A stretch of 64,000 nt of DNA from an uncultured Porphyromonadaceae bacterium (GCA_900538555.1 UPYI01000012.1:1-64000); one strand, 5' to 3'. Positions 18,207-26,850 are shown, counted from the first letter of the stretch. Made by a program: numbers and translations. Notes: generated by a model not told the origin, from the letters alone.

Positions 18207-18854
18207 ATGAAAAATTTAGAACGGCTTCTCGCCGAAAAACTGTTGCACATCAGTGCTATCAAATTACAGCCCGTCAATCCTTTTGTTTGGGCATCAGGAT
18301 GGAATTCTCCGATTTACACCGATAATCGCAAGACCCTCTCTTACCCCGAAATCCGCTCTTTCATAAAAGTAGAGTTGTGCCGGTTGATCATGGAAAACTT
18401 CCAGAACATTGACGCAGTCGCCGGTGTCGCAACAGGAGCAATCGCTCAGGGAGCATTAGTAGCCGACACACTCGGTCTTCCCTATGTTTATGTGCGGTCG
18501 TCCCCCAAAGACCACGGGCTGGAAAACCTCATCGAAGGCAACTTGAAACCGGGGCAACGAGTGGTTGTGATTGAAGATCTCATCTCTACCGGAGGCAGCA
18601 GTCTGAAAGCCGTAGAAGCCATACGCAACGCAGGTTGCGAAGTGGCAGGTATGGCAGCCATCTTCACCTACGGGTTCCCCATCGCCGTGAAGAAATTCAA
18701 AGCCGCCAAAGTCGATCTGGTTACGCTCAGCAACTACAACGCCATGCTCGAAGCCGCATTGGAAACCAACTATATCTCGGCAAGCGATGTAGAGACTTTG
18801 CAAGAATGGCGTAAAGATCCGGCAGCCTGGCAACCCAACAACGACCAACAATAA
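18207..18854 (+). CDS. pyrE: Orotate phosphoribosyltransferase
   Basis: Joins orotate to PRPP to give OMP in pyrimidine synthesis. The start MKNLERLLAEKLLHISAIKL gives 215 residues; a TTG two codons upstream is less likely. Family motifs include SPIYTDNRKTLSYPEIR, AGVATGAIAQGALVAD and the PRPP loop VVIEDLISTGGSS. It is followed after 17 nt by an SRPBCC gene and then by argH with its own promoter. No attenuator is evident. Confidence 0.97.
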   Translation: MKNLERLLAEKLLHISAIKLQPVNPFVWASGWNSPIYTDNRKTLSYPEIRSFIKVELCRLIMENFQNIDAVAGVATGAIAQGALVADTLGLPYVYVRSSPKDHGLENLIEGNLKPGQRVVVIEDLISTGGSSLKAVEAIRNAGCEVAGMAAIFTYGFPIAVKKFKAAKVDLVTLSNYNAMLEAALETNYISASDVETLQEWRKDPAAWQPNNDQQ

Positions 18855-18871
18855 CTTTCCGGTATCGCCTC

Positions 18872-19291
18872 ATGACAACATTCGAAAGCAATATTACCGT
18901 CATTCCGGCAAATATCGAACGAATCTTCGCCACGCTGTCCGATCTGACCAATTTGGAACGTCTGAAAGCGGCTCTGCCTGCCGACAAGGCTTCCCAAATT
19001 AAAGAAATGACATTCGATACGGACAGCCTCACCATCGAAGTGAATCCGGTAGGCAAACTTTGCATGCGGATCGTCGATCGCGACCCGTTCAAGACCATCA
19101 AGTTCGCCGCCGAAAACTCACCGATACCGTTCAACCTCTGGATACAGTTGGTAAGCATCGGCGAAACGGAAACGAAAACACGGATCACGGTAAAAGCCGA
19201 GCTGAACCCGTTCATCAAACCGATGGTCTCCAAACCGTTGCAGGAAGGAATCAACAAAATGGCGGAGATGCTCACAGTCATTCCGTATTAA
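18872..19291 (+). CDS. SRPBCC (START/Bet v1-like) family protein
   Basis: A 139-residue protein with the helix-grip pattern of the SRPBCC superfamily. It opens with a strand and helix (FESNITVIPANIERIFATLSD), has alternating strands through the middle, and closes with a long amphipathic C-terminal helix (PLQEGINKMAEMLTVIPY). The fold forms a hydrophobic pocket; no ligand can be named. It is 17 nt after pyrE and probably cotranscribed. No signal peptide is present, so it should be cytosolic. Confidence 0.8.
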   Translation: MTTFESNITVIPANIERIFATLSDLTNLERLKAALPADKASQIKEMTFDTDSLTIEVNPVGKLCMRIVDRDPFKTIKFAAENSPIPFNLWIQLVSIGETETKTRITVKAELNPFIKPMVSKPLQEGINKMAEMLTVIPY

Positions 19292-19329
19292 AAGATTATA
19301 ACCGAACACAATAACCAAGATTTAAGTTA

Positions 19330-19337
19330 TATATTTG
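19330..19337 (+). promoter_or_regulatory. -7 element of argH
   Basis: TATATTTG matches TAnnTTTG, 65 nt before the argH ATG. No clear -33 TTTG is present. Confidence 0.5.
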
Positions 19338-19402
19338 CAGAAAAGCACCGGTACGATGCCTCCTGTAAATATATAACTTAAATTTTTTTACGCGAACAAA
19401 AT

Positions 19403-20749
19403 ATGGCTCAGAAACTTTGGGAGAAAAATACACAGGTAAACACCGACGTGGAACGCTACACGGTAGGACACGACCGTGAAATGGATCTCTATCTGGCGCG
19501 ATACGACGTCTTGGGTTCGCTGGCACACATCGCCATGCTGCAAACCATCGGACTGCTCTCCGCCGACGAACTGAAAGTACTTACCGAAGAGTTGAGAAAC
19601 ATCTATGCACTGATCGAGCAAGGCGATTTCTCAATCGAGGCCGGTGTAGAAGACATACATTCACAGATAGAACTGATGCTCACCCGCAAACTGGGAGACA
19701 TCGGCAAAAAGATCCATAGCGGACGGTCGCGCAACGACCAAGTGCTGGTCGATCTGAAACTATTCATTCGCAGCCAGTTGCGCGAAGTCGTACAGGACAC
19801 CAAAGCCCTGTTCGATACCTTGATCGACCAAAGCTACCGCTACCGCAACGTGCTGATGCCCGGATACACCCACCTGCAAGTAGCCATGCCCTCGTCGTTC
19901 GGGCTATGGTTCGGAGCATACGCCGAAAGTCTGGTAGACGACCTGATCGTCGTACAATCCGCCTATCGGATCAGTAACCGCAATCCGTTAGGATCTGCCG
20001 CCGGATACGGATCGTCGTTCCCCCTTAACCGCACCTTTACGACCGACGCTCTCGGGTTCGAATCGATGGACTACAACGTAGTATATGCCCAAATGGGACG
20101 AGGAAAGACCGAACGGATCGTCGCTTCGGCATTAGCCTCTATCGCCGCAACCCTCTCCAAACTGTCGTTCGACGCCTGCCTGTTCAACTCCCAGAACTTC
20201 GGGTTCATAAAACTCCCCGACGAATACACCACCGGATCGAGTATCATGCCCCATAAAAAGAATCCCGACGTATTCGAACTGACACGAGCCAGATGCAACA
20301 AACTTCAATCGTTGCCTTATCAGATCACATTGATCGCCAACAACCTGCCCTCGGGATATTTCCGGGACATGCAGATGATCAAAGAGATATTCCTGCCCGC
20401 CTTCGACGAGCTGAGGGAGTGCCTGAGAATGGTGACCCGAATGATTTCGGAAATAGAAGTCAATGACCGCATACTCGACGACGAACGGTACAAATACATG
20501 TTCAGCGTAGAAGAAGTAAACCGGCTCGCCCGCAGCGGCGTTCCGTTCCGCGATGCCTACAAGCAGGTAGGTCTTGCCATCGAAGCCGGAGAGTTCGAGC
20601 CTTGTAAAACCATCGAACATACCCACGAAGGCAGCATCGGGAACTTGTGCAACGACCGTATCAGCATGCTCATGCAGCAAATCATCAGTGAATTCGATTT
20701 CAGCCGGATCGACCGAGCCGAAGCCCGGTTGTTAGGAAAAGAACTGTAA
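19403..20749 (+). CDS. argH: Argininosuccinate lyase
   Basis: Last enzyme of arginine synthesis, splitting argininosuccinate into arginine and fumarate. The 448-residue protein carries the fumarase/aspartase superfamily signature GSSIMPHKKNPD with the catalytic serine loop. It also has HSGRSRNDQVLVDLKLF and MPGYTHLQVAMP, all diagnostic for ArgH. The C-terminus is slightly short compared with E. coli ArgH, as is usual in Bacteroidetes. The other arg genes are not nearby. An aldo/keto reductase starts 15 nt downstream. Confidence 0.97.
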   Translation: MAQKLWEKNTQVNTDVERYTVGHDREMDLYLARYDVLGSLAHIAMLQTIGLLSADELKVLTEELRNIYALIEQGDFSIEAGVEDIHSQIELMLTRKLGDIGKKIHSGRSRNDQVLVDLKLFIRSQLREVVQDTKALFDTLIDQSYRYRNVLMPGYTHLQVAMPSSFGLWFGAYAESLVDDLIVVQSAYRISNRNPLGSAAGYGSSFPLNRTFTTDALGFESMDYNVVYAQMGRGKTERIVASALASIAATLSKLSFDACLFNSQNFGFIKLPDEYTTGSSIMPHKKNPDVFELTRARCNKLQSLPYQITLIANNLPSGYFRDMQMIKEIFLPAFDELRECLRMVTRMISEIEVNDRILDDERYKYMFSVEEVNRLARSGVPFRDAYKQVGLAIEAGEFEPCKTIEHTHEGSIGNLCNDRISMLMQQIISEFDFSRIDRAEARLLGKEL

Positions 20750-20764
20750 AAAGATCATCGAACT

Positions 20765-21727
20765 ATGGAAAATATAGCCTATCGACGCTGCGGGAACAGC
20801 GGCATTCTCTTGCCTGAAATATCACTCGGATTCTGGCATAACTTCGGTGCGTCGGACAATTATGCCGACGGATTGGATATGGTAAAATATGCCTTCGACC
20901 ACGGGATCTGCCATTTCGACCTCGCCAATAATTACGGACCGCCAGCCGGAAGTGCCGAAGAAAATTTCGGGAAAATGCTCCGCGAACAGTTCCGGACACA
21001 TCGCGACGAAATGTTCATCTCGTCCAAAGCCGGACACGAAATGTGGGAGGGTCCCTATGGCGGAAACAGCTCGCGCAAAAATCTGATGGCAAGCATCGAC
21101 CAAAGCCTGAAACGCATGGGCGTAGACTACGTAGATCTGTTTTACAGCCACCGCTACGACGGGGTCACCCCGATCGATGAAACCATGCAGGCATTAGTCG
21201 ATATCGTACATCAAGGCAAGGCTCTGTATATCGGGCTGTCGAAATATCCGATCGACAAACTGATTTACGCGCTCAACTACCTGCACGAAGCACACGTTCC
21301 CTGCCTCGCATACCAAGCCCGATACAATCTGCTCGACCGGGCGGTAGAAGAGCACCATCTCAGCCTCTGTCAGAAAAACGGCATCGGGTTCGTAGCCTTC
21401 TCGCCATTGGCGCAAGGTCTGCTCACCGGGAAATACCAGCAGGGGATTCCTTCCGGTTCGCGCATCGACCGTCCCGAAGGGCACTTGCAGGCAGAAAGCC
21501 TCCGCCCCGACCTGTTACAAAAAATCGCCCGATTGCAGGAAATCGCCCGCCGGCGCAATCAACCGCTGGCTCAAATGGCACTGGCTTGGCTGTTGCATAC
21601 CGATCGCGTCACCTCCGTCATCATCGGCGCACGCAACCTTGCCCAACTGAAAGACAACCTTGCAGCCACCGGAAACACCCGGTTCTCGGACGAAGAAATC
21701 AACGACATCCAACAAGCATTACAATGA
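20765..21727 (+). CDS. Aldo/keto reductase (YghZ/Gpr-like)
   Basis: A 320-residue TIM-barrel NAD(P)H-dependent reductase. The catalytic tetrad is readable: Asp and Tyr in DLANNYGPP, Lys in SSKAGHEMWEG and His in FYSHRYDG. The GPYGGNSSRKNL segment resembles L-glyceraldehyde-3-phosphate reductases and potassium-channel beta-like AKRs. The C-terminal cofactor site SVIIGARNLAQLKDNL is present. The substrate cannot be assigned. It is 15 nt after argH, and its stop codon overlaps the ATG of the following lipoprotein (ATGA), so translation is coupled. Confidence 0.92.
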   Translation: MENIAYRRCGNSGILLPEISLGFWHNFGASDNYADGLDMVKYAFDHGICHFDLANNYGPPAGSAEENFGKMLREQFRTHRDEMFISSKAGHEMWEGPYGGNSSRKNLMASIDQSLKRMGVDYVDLFYSHRYDGVTPIDETMQALVDIVHQGKALYIGLSKYPIDKLIYALNYLHEAHVPCLAYQARYNLLDRAVEEHHLSLCQKNGIGFVAFSPLAQGLLTGKYQQGIPSGSRIDRPEGHLQAESLRPDLLQKIARLQEIARRRNQPLAQMALAWLLHTDRVTSVIIGARNLAQLKDNLAATGNTRFSDEEINDIQQALQ

Positions 21728-22206
21728 GACCCATACCCCTCTTATCCGCCCTCCTGACCGTCCTGTCCCTGTGCGGATGCAACAGCGTCCTCGACAACCG
21801 AATACCGGCAACCGCCGTAAACGTTCAGTTCAAAAACACAGCGATATGGGACAGATACGGAGCTACCGGACCGCTGGACCACCAACGCTTTATCAAAGCC
21901 GACCGGCTTCCCTCCGGCTTTCCATACGACGTTTCCATGGCTACCGGTTACGGAGGCATCATGCTCATCTGTACTGCCAACAATGAGTTGCGGGCATTCG
22001 ATCTGGCTTGTCCGGTAGAGGTACGACCGACAACCCGCATCCGCTTCGATGCCGACAAAATCGAATTCGTCTGTCCGCAATGCCACTCGACCTTTCACAT
22101 CGAGACCGGAATGCCCATGACCGGCGAGGCTGCCGACCGGCATTACACCCTGCAAAGTTATTATATCTACCCGACGACCACCGGAGGATACGCCATATCG
22201 CGGTAG
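21724..22206 (+). CDS. Lipoprotein with an altered Rieske-like cluster motif
   Basis: A 160-residue protein from the ATG overlapping the reductase stop codon. It has a lipoprotein signal (SLCGC, lipidated C19). The second half resembles a Rieske domain, but the ligands are changed. Box 1 reads C96-P-V98 where C-x-H is expected. Box 2 reads C117-P-Q-C120-H121 where C-x-x-H is expected. The 21-residue gap between C96 and C117 is close to Rieske spacing. It could bind a differently ligated Fe-S cluster or zinc, or be a structural relic. Coupling to the upstream reductase by ATGA overlap hints at shared expression only. Confidence 0.7.
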   Translation: MRPIPLLSALLTVLSLCGCNSVLDNRIPATAVNVQFKNTAIWDRYGATGPLDHQRFIKADRLPSGFPYDVSMATGYGGIMLICTANNELRAFDLACPVEVRPTTRIRFDADKIEFVCPQCHSTFHIETGMPMTGEAADRHYTLQSYYIYPTTTGGYAISR

Positions 22207-22288
22207 AGACACCGTGTTATCGAATCGGGAAAAGCAACTCCCGCCCGGCGGCAACCCCGTTCCGATTTTATAATTTTAGTGAACGAAA

Positions 22289-22320
22289 TTTGCCAGAAAA
22301 AAAAAAGCGTCTTATATTTG
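22289..22320 (+). promoter_or_regulatory. Promoter of the tRNA-Gly/tRNA-Leu pair
   Basis: -33 TTTG (22289-22292), a 20-nt spacer, then -7 TATATTTG (22313-22320). This is a near-perfect Bacteroidetes promoter, 11 nt before the tRNA. Confidence 0.8.
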
Positions 22321-22331
22321 CAGACACAATT

Positions 22332-22404
22332 GCGAAAATAGCTCAGTTGGTAGAGCATAACCTTGCCAAGGTTAGGGTCGCGGGTTCGAGTCCCGTTTTT
22401 CGCT
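22332..22404 (+). tRNA. tRNA-Gly (anticodon GCC)
   Basis: Acceptor arms GCGAAAA and TTTTCGC pair fully. The anticodon arm TAACC-TTGCCAA-GGTTA gives GCC, and the discriminator is U. A CCA end is encoded at 22405-22407. Confidence 0.97.
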
Positions 22405-22411
22405 CCAATCC

Positions 22412-22495
22412 GCTCGAATGGTGGAATGGTAGACACGAAGGACTTAAAATCCTTTGGCCATTGCGGCTGTGCGGGTTCAAGTCCCGCTTCGAGTA
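22412..22495 (+). tRNA. tRNA-Leu (anticodon TAA)
   Basis: An 84-nt class II tRNA with a long variable arm (TTGGCCATTGCGGCTGT region). The anticodon arm AAGGA-CTTAAAA-TCCTT gives TAA. Acceptor arms GCTCGAA and TTCGAGT include a G1-U72 wobble, and the discriminator is A. CCA is not encoded. It lies 7 nt after the tRNA-Gly unit. Confidence 0.95.
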
Positions 22496-22575
22496 CGAGG
22501 AGGAGCATGTATTGAGATATAAATTATCAATACTGCCTCCTCTTTCTATATAATATTCCCATACATCTCCCAAAC

Positions 22576-23601
22576 ATGAAAAACTGGATCTATCTCTTTG
22601 CAACAGGTTGCCTTGTTTTCAGTTCCTGTACTGACACCCCAAATTCAGACGACACGGACAAATACCAACTGCACACACACTTCGACACACTGCAACAAGA
22701 AATACAATACACCGACACGCAATTCCCCCAAAATATAAAACGGGGATTGTCGCTCGCTTTCCGTTGCTCATTCGAACAATTCACATCCGCCACTTTCGGA
22801 AAAGGAAAAGGCGGATACCGTAGCGGCTACTTTCAAATCACCGCCGACAGCCTGTTTTACCGGATTAACCGGAACGGAGAAGCAAACGACACGGCAGTTT
22901 ATGCCGCTGCACACGGGCTGACCATATCGCGCCAACTCGGATTCTCGGCAACCGACAACGCGGGCAACTTTATGGGAACGCTCTCAACCCCCGGCGGGAA
23001 ATTCCGTTTCTCAACCGCGTCCTCCAATGAAAATAACGGCGATTTGTTCTTTATCGGTGAGCAGGATATGCAGCAAATCGATATTTTTGCCTCGTGCCAG
23101 CAGATGCAGCATCCTGTATGGATGTTCGGAGACTCTTATTTCGGATTCGGGGAAAATCGCATAATCGGCGCACTACTCGACAAGGGACTCGGCGATGTGT
23201 ACATCAACGGTCTCGCCGGTCAGAACAGCGAAAATGCCTACCGGGAATTAGAAAAATCGCTGCAATACGGATGCCCCCAATTGTTGGTCTGGTGCTTGGG
23301 CATGAACGACAACTATTCCGATTATGTCCGGTTCGTCCAAGAGGTAAAATCGTTAGGTGACCAATACGGTTTCGAAGTAGTGTACGAGATCGTACCCTCC
23401 GTTTTAGATCGGAACAAAAGCCGGTTTCAAGAATACATCCGATCGACCGGCTACCGCACGTTCGATGCCTACGAAGCCGTAGGAGGAACACCCGAATGGT
23501 ATGAAGGATACCAGTCGTCCGACCGGGTGCACCCCACCCCACAAGGAGCGCAAGCTATCGCCGAGCAAATGTTGAAAGAAATACCGGAACTGAAAAAATA
23601 G
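22576..23601 (+). CDS. SGNH/GDSL-family hydrolase lipoprotein
   Basis: A 341-residue lipoprotein (lipobox FSSC, C18). Residues 30-175 form a beta-rich N-terminal domain. The SGNH hydrolase follows: block I VWMFGDSYFGFG with the nucleophile Ser, block III LGMND, and block V DRVHPTPQG with the Asp and His of the triad. Such enzymes are esterases or deacetylases acting on sugars or lipids outside the cytoplasm. The substrate is unknown. It is alone between the tRNA pair and a convergent glycosyltransferase gene. Confidence 0.85.
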   Translation: MKNWIYLFATGCLVFSSCTDTPNSDDTDKYQLHTHFDTLQQEIQYTDTQFPQNIKRGLSLAFRCSFEQFTSATFGKGKGGYRSGYFQITADSLFYRINRNGEANDTAVYAAAHGLTISRQLGFSATDNAGNFMGTLSTPGGKFRFSTASSNENNGDLFFIGEQDMQQIDIFASCQQMQHPVWMFGDSYFGFGENRIIGALLDKGLGDVYINGLAGQNSENAYRELEKSLQYGCPQLLVWCLGMNDNYSDYVRFVQEVKSLGDQYGFEVVYEIVPSVLDRNKSRFQEYIRSTGYRTFDAYEAVGGTPEWYEGYQSSDRVHPTPQGAQAIAEQMLKEIPELKK

Positions 23602-23617
23602 ACTTCGGATTCCCTGA

Positions 23618-23667
23618 ATGAAGTGCCCCCCAAAAGTTTTGTATCCGACTTTTGGGGGGCACTTCAT
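23618..23667. repeat. Perfect 20-bp inverted repeat between convergent genes
   Basis: The arms at 23618-23637 and 23648-23667 are exact reverse complements around a 10-nt loop. The arm core AAGTGCCCCCCAAAAGT has a C6 run and resembles the terminal inverted repeats of some Bacteroidales insertion sequences. No T-run follows either side. It could be a bidirectional terminator or a solo pair of transposon ends. Confidence 0.75.
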
Positions 23668-23689
23668 GACTCGGCAACAAGGTCAAATA

Positions 23690-24436
23690 TTATATGCTGT
23701 TCTCCGCAATCTTCTCATAAGTGAAATTCAAGAACAGTCGGCTGTGTGCCCGAAAGAAATCCTTGCCTTTCAGCAATTCGATCTTCCGGTTCATCAACGC
23801 AAAATTTACAGTCGTATCACGCACCAGACTATGATAGGAATTATCACGGTCGATCGTGTCGGCAACAATCTGTTTCCGACGGGTGAAATAGCGTAACCGG
23901 TTGCCCACCCGCTTTTGAAACAGGCGAAACATCACATCCTCGTAACCGTACTGTCCGCAAAACTCCTCGTCGTAGCCCAAAGCCTTGAAAAATACCGACT
24001 TCGATGTGTAGAATATATTACACGGCGAATTCAGTTTCTTTCCCTCCTGATTCCGGCGTTTGAACTTATACAGCCGGTTGCCCGGTATGCGGCTATCGAC
24101 AATCTGCCGCAGAAGCTCTTCCGGGAAACGATGGTCTATATCGGTCAGGATAATCTTCGGACAAGCAGCTTCCACTACACCCAGATTACGGGCTCCCGCC
24201 TGATTCCAGCGAATATCGTCTTTTACCCGCAACAACTTATAGTTCAGCCGTATCGTAGACGGTATCCGCACCGGTATCGGGGAACAGTCGTCCACTATGA
24301 CAAATTGTATTTTACGCATCAATGCCTCGTCATAACCGGCATAATGCTCCAATAAATCGGTCAGTACCGAAGTGCTTTTCTGATTGAAATAGACCGGTAC
24401 GATATAACTCAGTTGTAGCTGTTCGAGTGATGCCAT
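23690..24436 (-). CDS. Glycosyltransferase, GT2-like (GT-A fold)
   Basis: A 248-residue protein from start MASLEQLQLSYIVPVYF. It shows the GT-A nucleotide-sugar features: LSYIVPVYF at the first strand, VIVDDCS, the DxD-type metal site TDIDHRF and the acceptor-side GYED motif. There is no membrane anchor. Sugar donor and acceptor are unknown, and no polysaccharide cluster surrounds it. A longer frame to 24481 is unlikely because a -7 element lies inside it. Confidence 0.85.
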   Translation of the reverse strand: MASLEQLQLSYIVPVYFNQKSTSVLTDLLEHYAGYDEALMRKIQFVIVDDCSPIPVRIPSTIRLNYKLLRVKDDIRWNQAGARNLGVVEAACPKIILTDIDHRFPEELLRQIVDSRIPGNRLYKFKRRNQEGKKLNSPCNIFYTSKSVFFKALGYDEEFCGQYGYEDVMFRLFQKRVGNRLRYFTRRKQIVADTIDRDNSYHSLVRDTTVNFALMNRKIELLKGKDFFRAHSRLFLNFTYEKIAENSI

Positions 24437-24461
24437 GTGTCGTTCACTAATAGTAATTATA

Positions 24462-24469
24462 CAAAAGTA
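24462..24469 (-). promoter_or_regulatory. -7 element of the glycosyltransferase gene
   Basis: The plus-strand CAAAAGTA reads TACTTTTG on the minus strand (TAnnTTTG), 26 nt upstream of the ATG. This supports the start at 24436. Confidence 0.55.
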
Positions 24470-24580
24470 ACCAAATTCCACATACCGGCAAATCCCGAAC
24501 CGATTTATTTAATCCGGATGCAAAAGTTCGGAACCGACCCGCCGGCATCCACCCCAAAACAGAGGAGACAAAACACCTGA

Positions 24581-24622
24581 AAGGGGCTGCATCGAAACCA
24601 TGCTTTCCGATACACCCCCTTT
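24581..24622 (-). terminator. Conserved-family terminator hairpin, copy A
   Basis: An imperfect hairpin with left arm AAGGGGCTGCATCGAAA (24581-24597) and right arm TTTCCGATACACCCCCTT, located 3' of the outer-membrane-protein gene. It shares its stem sequence with three other hairpins in the window (29662, 33443, 56493). Confidence 0.65.
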
Positions 24623-24645
24623 CGGACTTAAATTTATTCCGTTTA

Positions 24646-25530
24646 TCAGAAATAGAAACTTACATACAGGTTACCTCCGATGTTGCTCGTATTGAAGATA
24701 AATTCATTGGCACCGGGCGAAGCCATGTGGGTGTACTCTTCCACCTGATCGGTCAAGCTGTTATACCCTTCGTATTTCCGATATTCTTTCGAACCGAACT
24801 GATAGAGCAACGCCACATTCATCTCTGCTCCCAATGCAATTTTAGGAGCAACGAACCATTCCAGACCGATGTTTCCGACCAGTCCGATCGTATGAGAAGC
24901 ATTCGGCGAATAGTCTTTCAATATGCGGGCTTGCGACAAATAACCGATGCTGATCATATTCGGCATATTATCAGCCTTAGAAGGCGACTGGTTCAGTTCC
25001 GTCATGGCATTACCATAACTATACGATTTGCTGCTCTGGCTGAAAGCATATAACAGGCTGGCGCCAAAAATTCCCTGCACCCGTTTCGAACCTTTGCGGT
25101 ATTCCATGCCCACGGCAAAGCTGGCACTATTATCGTGCGATTTAATGGCATCCACCACCTTTTCTTCCGACAACGGGTTCAGTGCCACTTCCAAATCGTC
25201 CGGCGCGTAATAACGGTCTTTATGGTCGCGGATATTCAATCCCACATTCACCCGCAAAGCCCATTCGTCGCGCAACATGTAACGCCCCATCAAGGATATA
25301 TCGTCCGTCAGATACGATACACCACCGATCGACCCGAACTTATTATCGGTCGTTCCGTTAAACATATTTCCTACAAAATTCACGATCGGCATCGCTCCGA
25401 TGCTGATGGAGAAGTCGCCCTCTTCGGGCAGATACTGCTTTTTCGCCTTCTCCGCCTCTTGTGCCATAACCGACAATCCGCTGCCGGCACATAACAGACA
25501 CAAGGCACATATCTTTATCATACGTTTCAT
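24646..25530 (-). CDS. Outer-membrane beta-barrel protein
   Basis: A 294-residue secreted protein with signal cleavage near LSVMAQ. The mature part alternates aromatic and polar residues through repeated strands (SISIGAMPIVNFVGNMF, GLVGNIGLEWFVAP) and ends GGNLYVSFYF with the terminal aromatic needed for BamA insertion. This is the look of a 10- to 12-stranded porin-like barrel. I cannot name the family. It follows the lipoprotein gene by 19 nt on the same strand, so the two are probably an expressed pair with a shared envelope role. Confidence 0.8.
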   Translation of the reverse strand: MKRMIKICALCLLCAGSGLSVMAQEAEKAKKQYLPEEGDFSISIGAMPIVNFVGNMFNGTTDNKFGSIGGVSYLTDDISLMGRYMLRDEWALRVNVGLNIRDHKDRYYAPDDLEVALNPLSEEKVVDAIKSHDNSASFAVGMEYRKGSKRVQGIFGASLLYAFSQSSKSYSYGNAMTELNQSPSKADNMPNMISIGYLSQARILKDYSPNASHTIGLVGNIGLEWFVAPKIALGAEMNVALLYQFGSKEYRKYEGYNSLTDQVEEYTHMASPGANEFIFNTSNIGGNLYVSFYF

Positions 25531-25549
25531 ATTCCGTCGATTTTAAAGA

Positions 25550-26611
25550 TTAATAGCTCCACCCCATCGGGTTGTTGGTATAATACAGACGATTGTTATC
25601 CTCATCGTAATCCACATCCCGATTGCCGATACCTTTGATCGTCGAATAGTCGCCCGGAGTGAAATAGAGTACCAGATCGTTCATCTTCAACGAGAAGAAT
25701 TCTTGCGACGAAGTCACCGACGTAGATGCGCTTCCTTCGTATACGCCGTCGATCCGTTGGGTTGCCCATGCATCATTTCCTTTACCTTCTACGGTCTGAT
25801 AATAATGCGAGAAGCCCTCTTGTCCGGTTACCTTATACGGTTCCACTTTCACACGGACCGTCATATCGGCATATTCCCAACTGTCGTACACTTTCGCATC
25901 CAACGTATATTTACCGGTAGAAGCGGTAGTCACGGGATACACGATCGTCCGGTTGTCGTTTCTTGCCGAGAACACCAACAATACGGAACTTTCGCTCTTC
26001 ATCGCCTTTTCAGCCACCGTTGTACCCGTAATCCGGTCATTCACATCGGTCACATATTCTTCTGCGATCGCTTTCACTTCTCCGGTCAAAGAAATATCTT
26101 TCGTCCTCAGATTCCGGTCGGTCGATACCGTAGCCGATACATTCAGATCGGGAGCCTGCACCATACCGTAAGCCGACAAAGTGACCGAATGTGCCGTTAC
26201 ATTATTATATAAGGCATTGTCGAAATCGGTCAGCACGCCATTAACCTCCGTCGTATATTTACGGGTAAACGGAATAACCGAAACCTGTGCACTGATCGAT
26301 CCGTTACCCACCGGCAACGAAACGGAATAATCGCCATTCGCATCGGTCTTCACCTCATAATATTTGTTTCCTACCGCACGGCTCTTATATTGGCTGTACG
26401 GAACAGATACCAATACGGTCACACCATCGGCAGGCTCTAAATAAGCCGTCAATTGCTCCGTGCGGTTCTCTACCAAAACTCCGCGTTCATAGAAGACCTT
26501 ACCTTGCAAGGTTGCTTTCATCTCGATGTCTTCCAAATTCAGTTCCGACTGTTTCGTACAAGCCGTACCCAACAGACCCAACAATGCAATTGCAAAAAAT
26601 GTCCTTTTCAT
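25550..26611 (-). CDS. Uncharacterised lipoprotein paired with an outer-membrane barrel
   Basis: A 353-residue lipoprotein (lipobox LGTAC, C18). Residues 30-130 look like a carboxypeptidase-regulatory-like beta-sandwich (LQGKVFYERGVLVEN, TDANGDYSVSLPVGNG). A second similar segment is seen around 210-250 (ARNDNRTIVYPVTTASTGKYTL). The C-terminus is rich in Asp, Asn and Tyr. I do not recognise a named family. It precedes the beta-barrel gene by 19 nt and has its own -7 element, so it leads a two-gene unit ending at the copy A terminator. Confidence 0.75.
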   Translation of the reverse strand: MKRTFFAIALLGLLGTACTKQSELNLEDIEMKATLQGKVFYERGVLVENRTEQLTAYLEPADGVTVLVSVPYSQYKSRAVGNKYYEVKTDANGDYSVSLPVGNGSISAQVSVIPFTRKYTTEVNGVLTDFDNALYNNVTAHSVTLSAYGMVQAPDLNVSATVSTDRNLRTKDISLTGEVKAIAEEYVTDVNDRITGTTVAEKAMKSESSVLLVFSARNDNRTIVYPVTTASTGKYTLDAKVYDSWEYADMTVRVKVEPYKVTGQEGFSHYYQTVEGKGNDAWATQRIDGVYEGSASTSVTSSQEFFSLKMNDLVLYFTPGDYSTIKGIGNRDVDYDEDNNRLYYTNNPMGWSY

Positions 26612-26684
26612 ACAATATTTTTTTAGGTTACAGAAAATGCAGTCTTTTTAAGAACATCATGGATTATTTCCACAAGATGTCATA

Positions 26685-26692
26685 CAAATATA
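26685..26692 (-). promoter_or_regulatory. -7 element of the lipoprotein-barrel pair
   Basis: The plus-strand CAAATATA reads TATATTTG on the minus strand. A weak -33 (plus-strand CAAT at 26714) follows after about 21 nt. It lies 74 nt before the start codon, in an AT-rich region at 26612-26805 with no other feature seen. Confidence 0.55.
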
Positions 26693-26805
26693 ATATTACA
26701 TTTTAAATAACACAATTTTTATCTATATATTTTTGAACAAAATAAAAGGCATTATAAAAAATTCAGATAAAAATATAAATTGAAAAAAGTAATTTACCGA
26801 TAAAG

Positions 26806-26850
26806 AAAGAGCTACACCGCTACTCTTCACAGAGTACGGCATAGCTCTTT
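26806..26850 (-). terminator. Terminator downstream of ackA
   Basis: A two-part hairpin: outer arms AAAGAGCTA (26806-26814) and TAGCTCTTT (26842-26850), with inner arms around CCG...TACTCT and AGAGTACGG. It lies 76 nt after the ackA stop codon. Confidence 0.7.

Noticed and set aside
22332..22667. Possible tRNA-borne integration site (tRNA-Leu followed by a hydrolase and an inverted repeat)
   Set aside because: No integrase, no repeat of the tRNA 3' end downstream, and no change in gene character; the following gene looks native.
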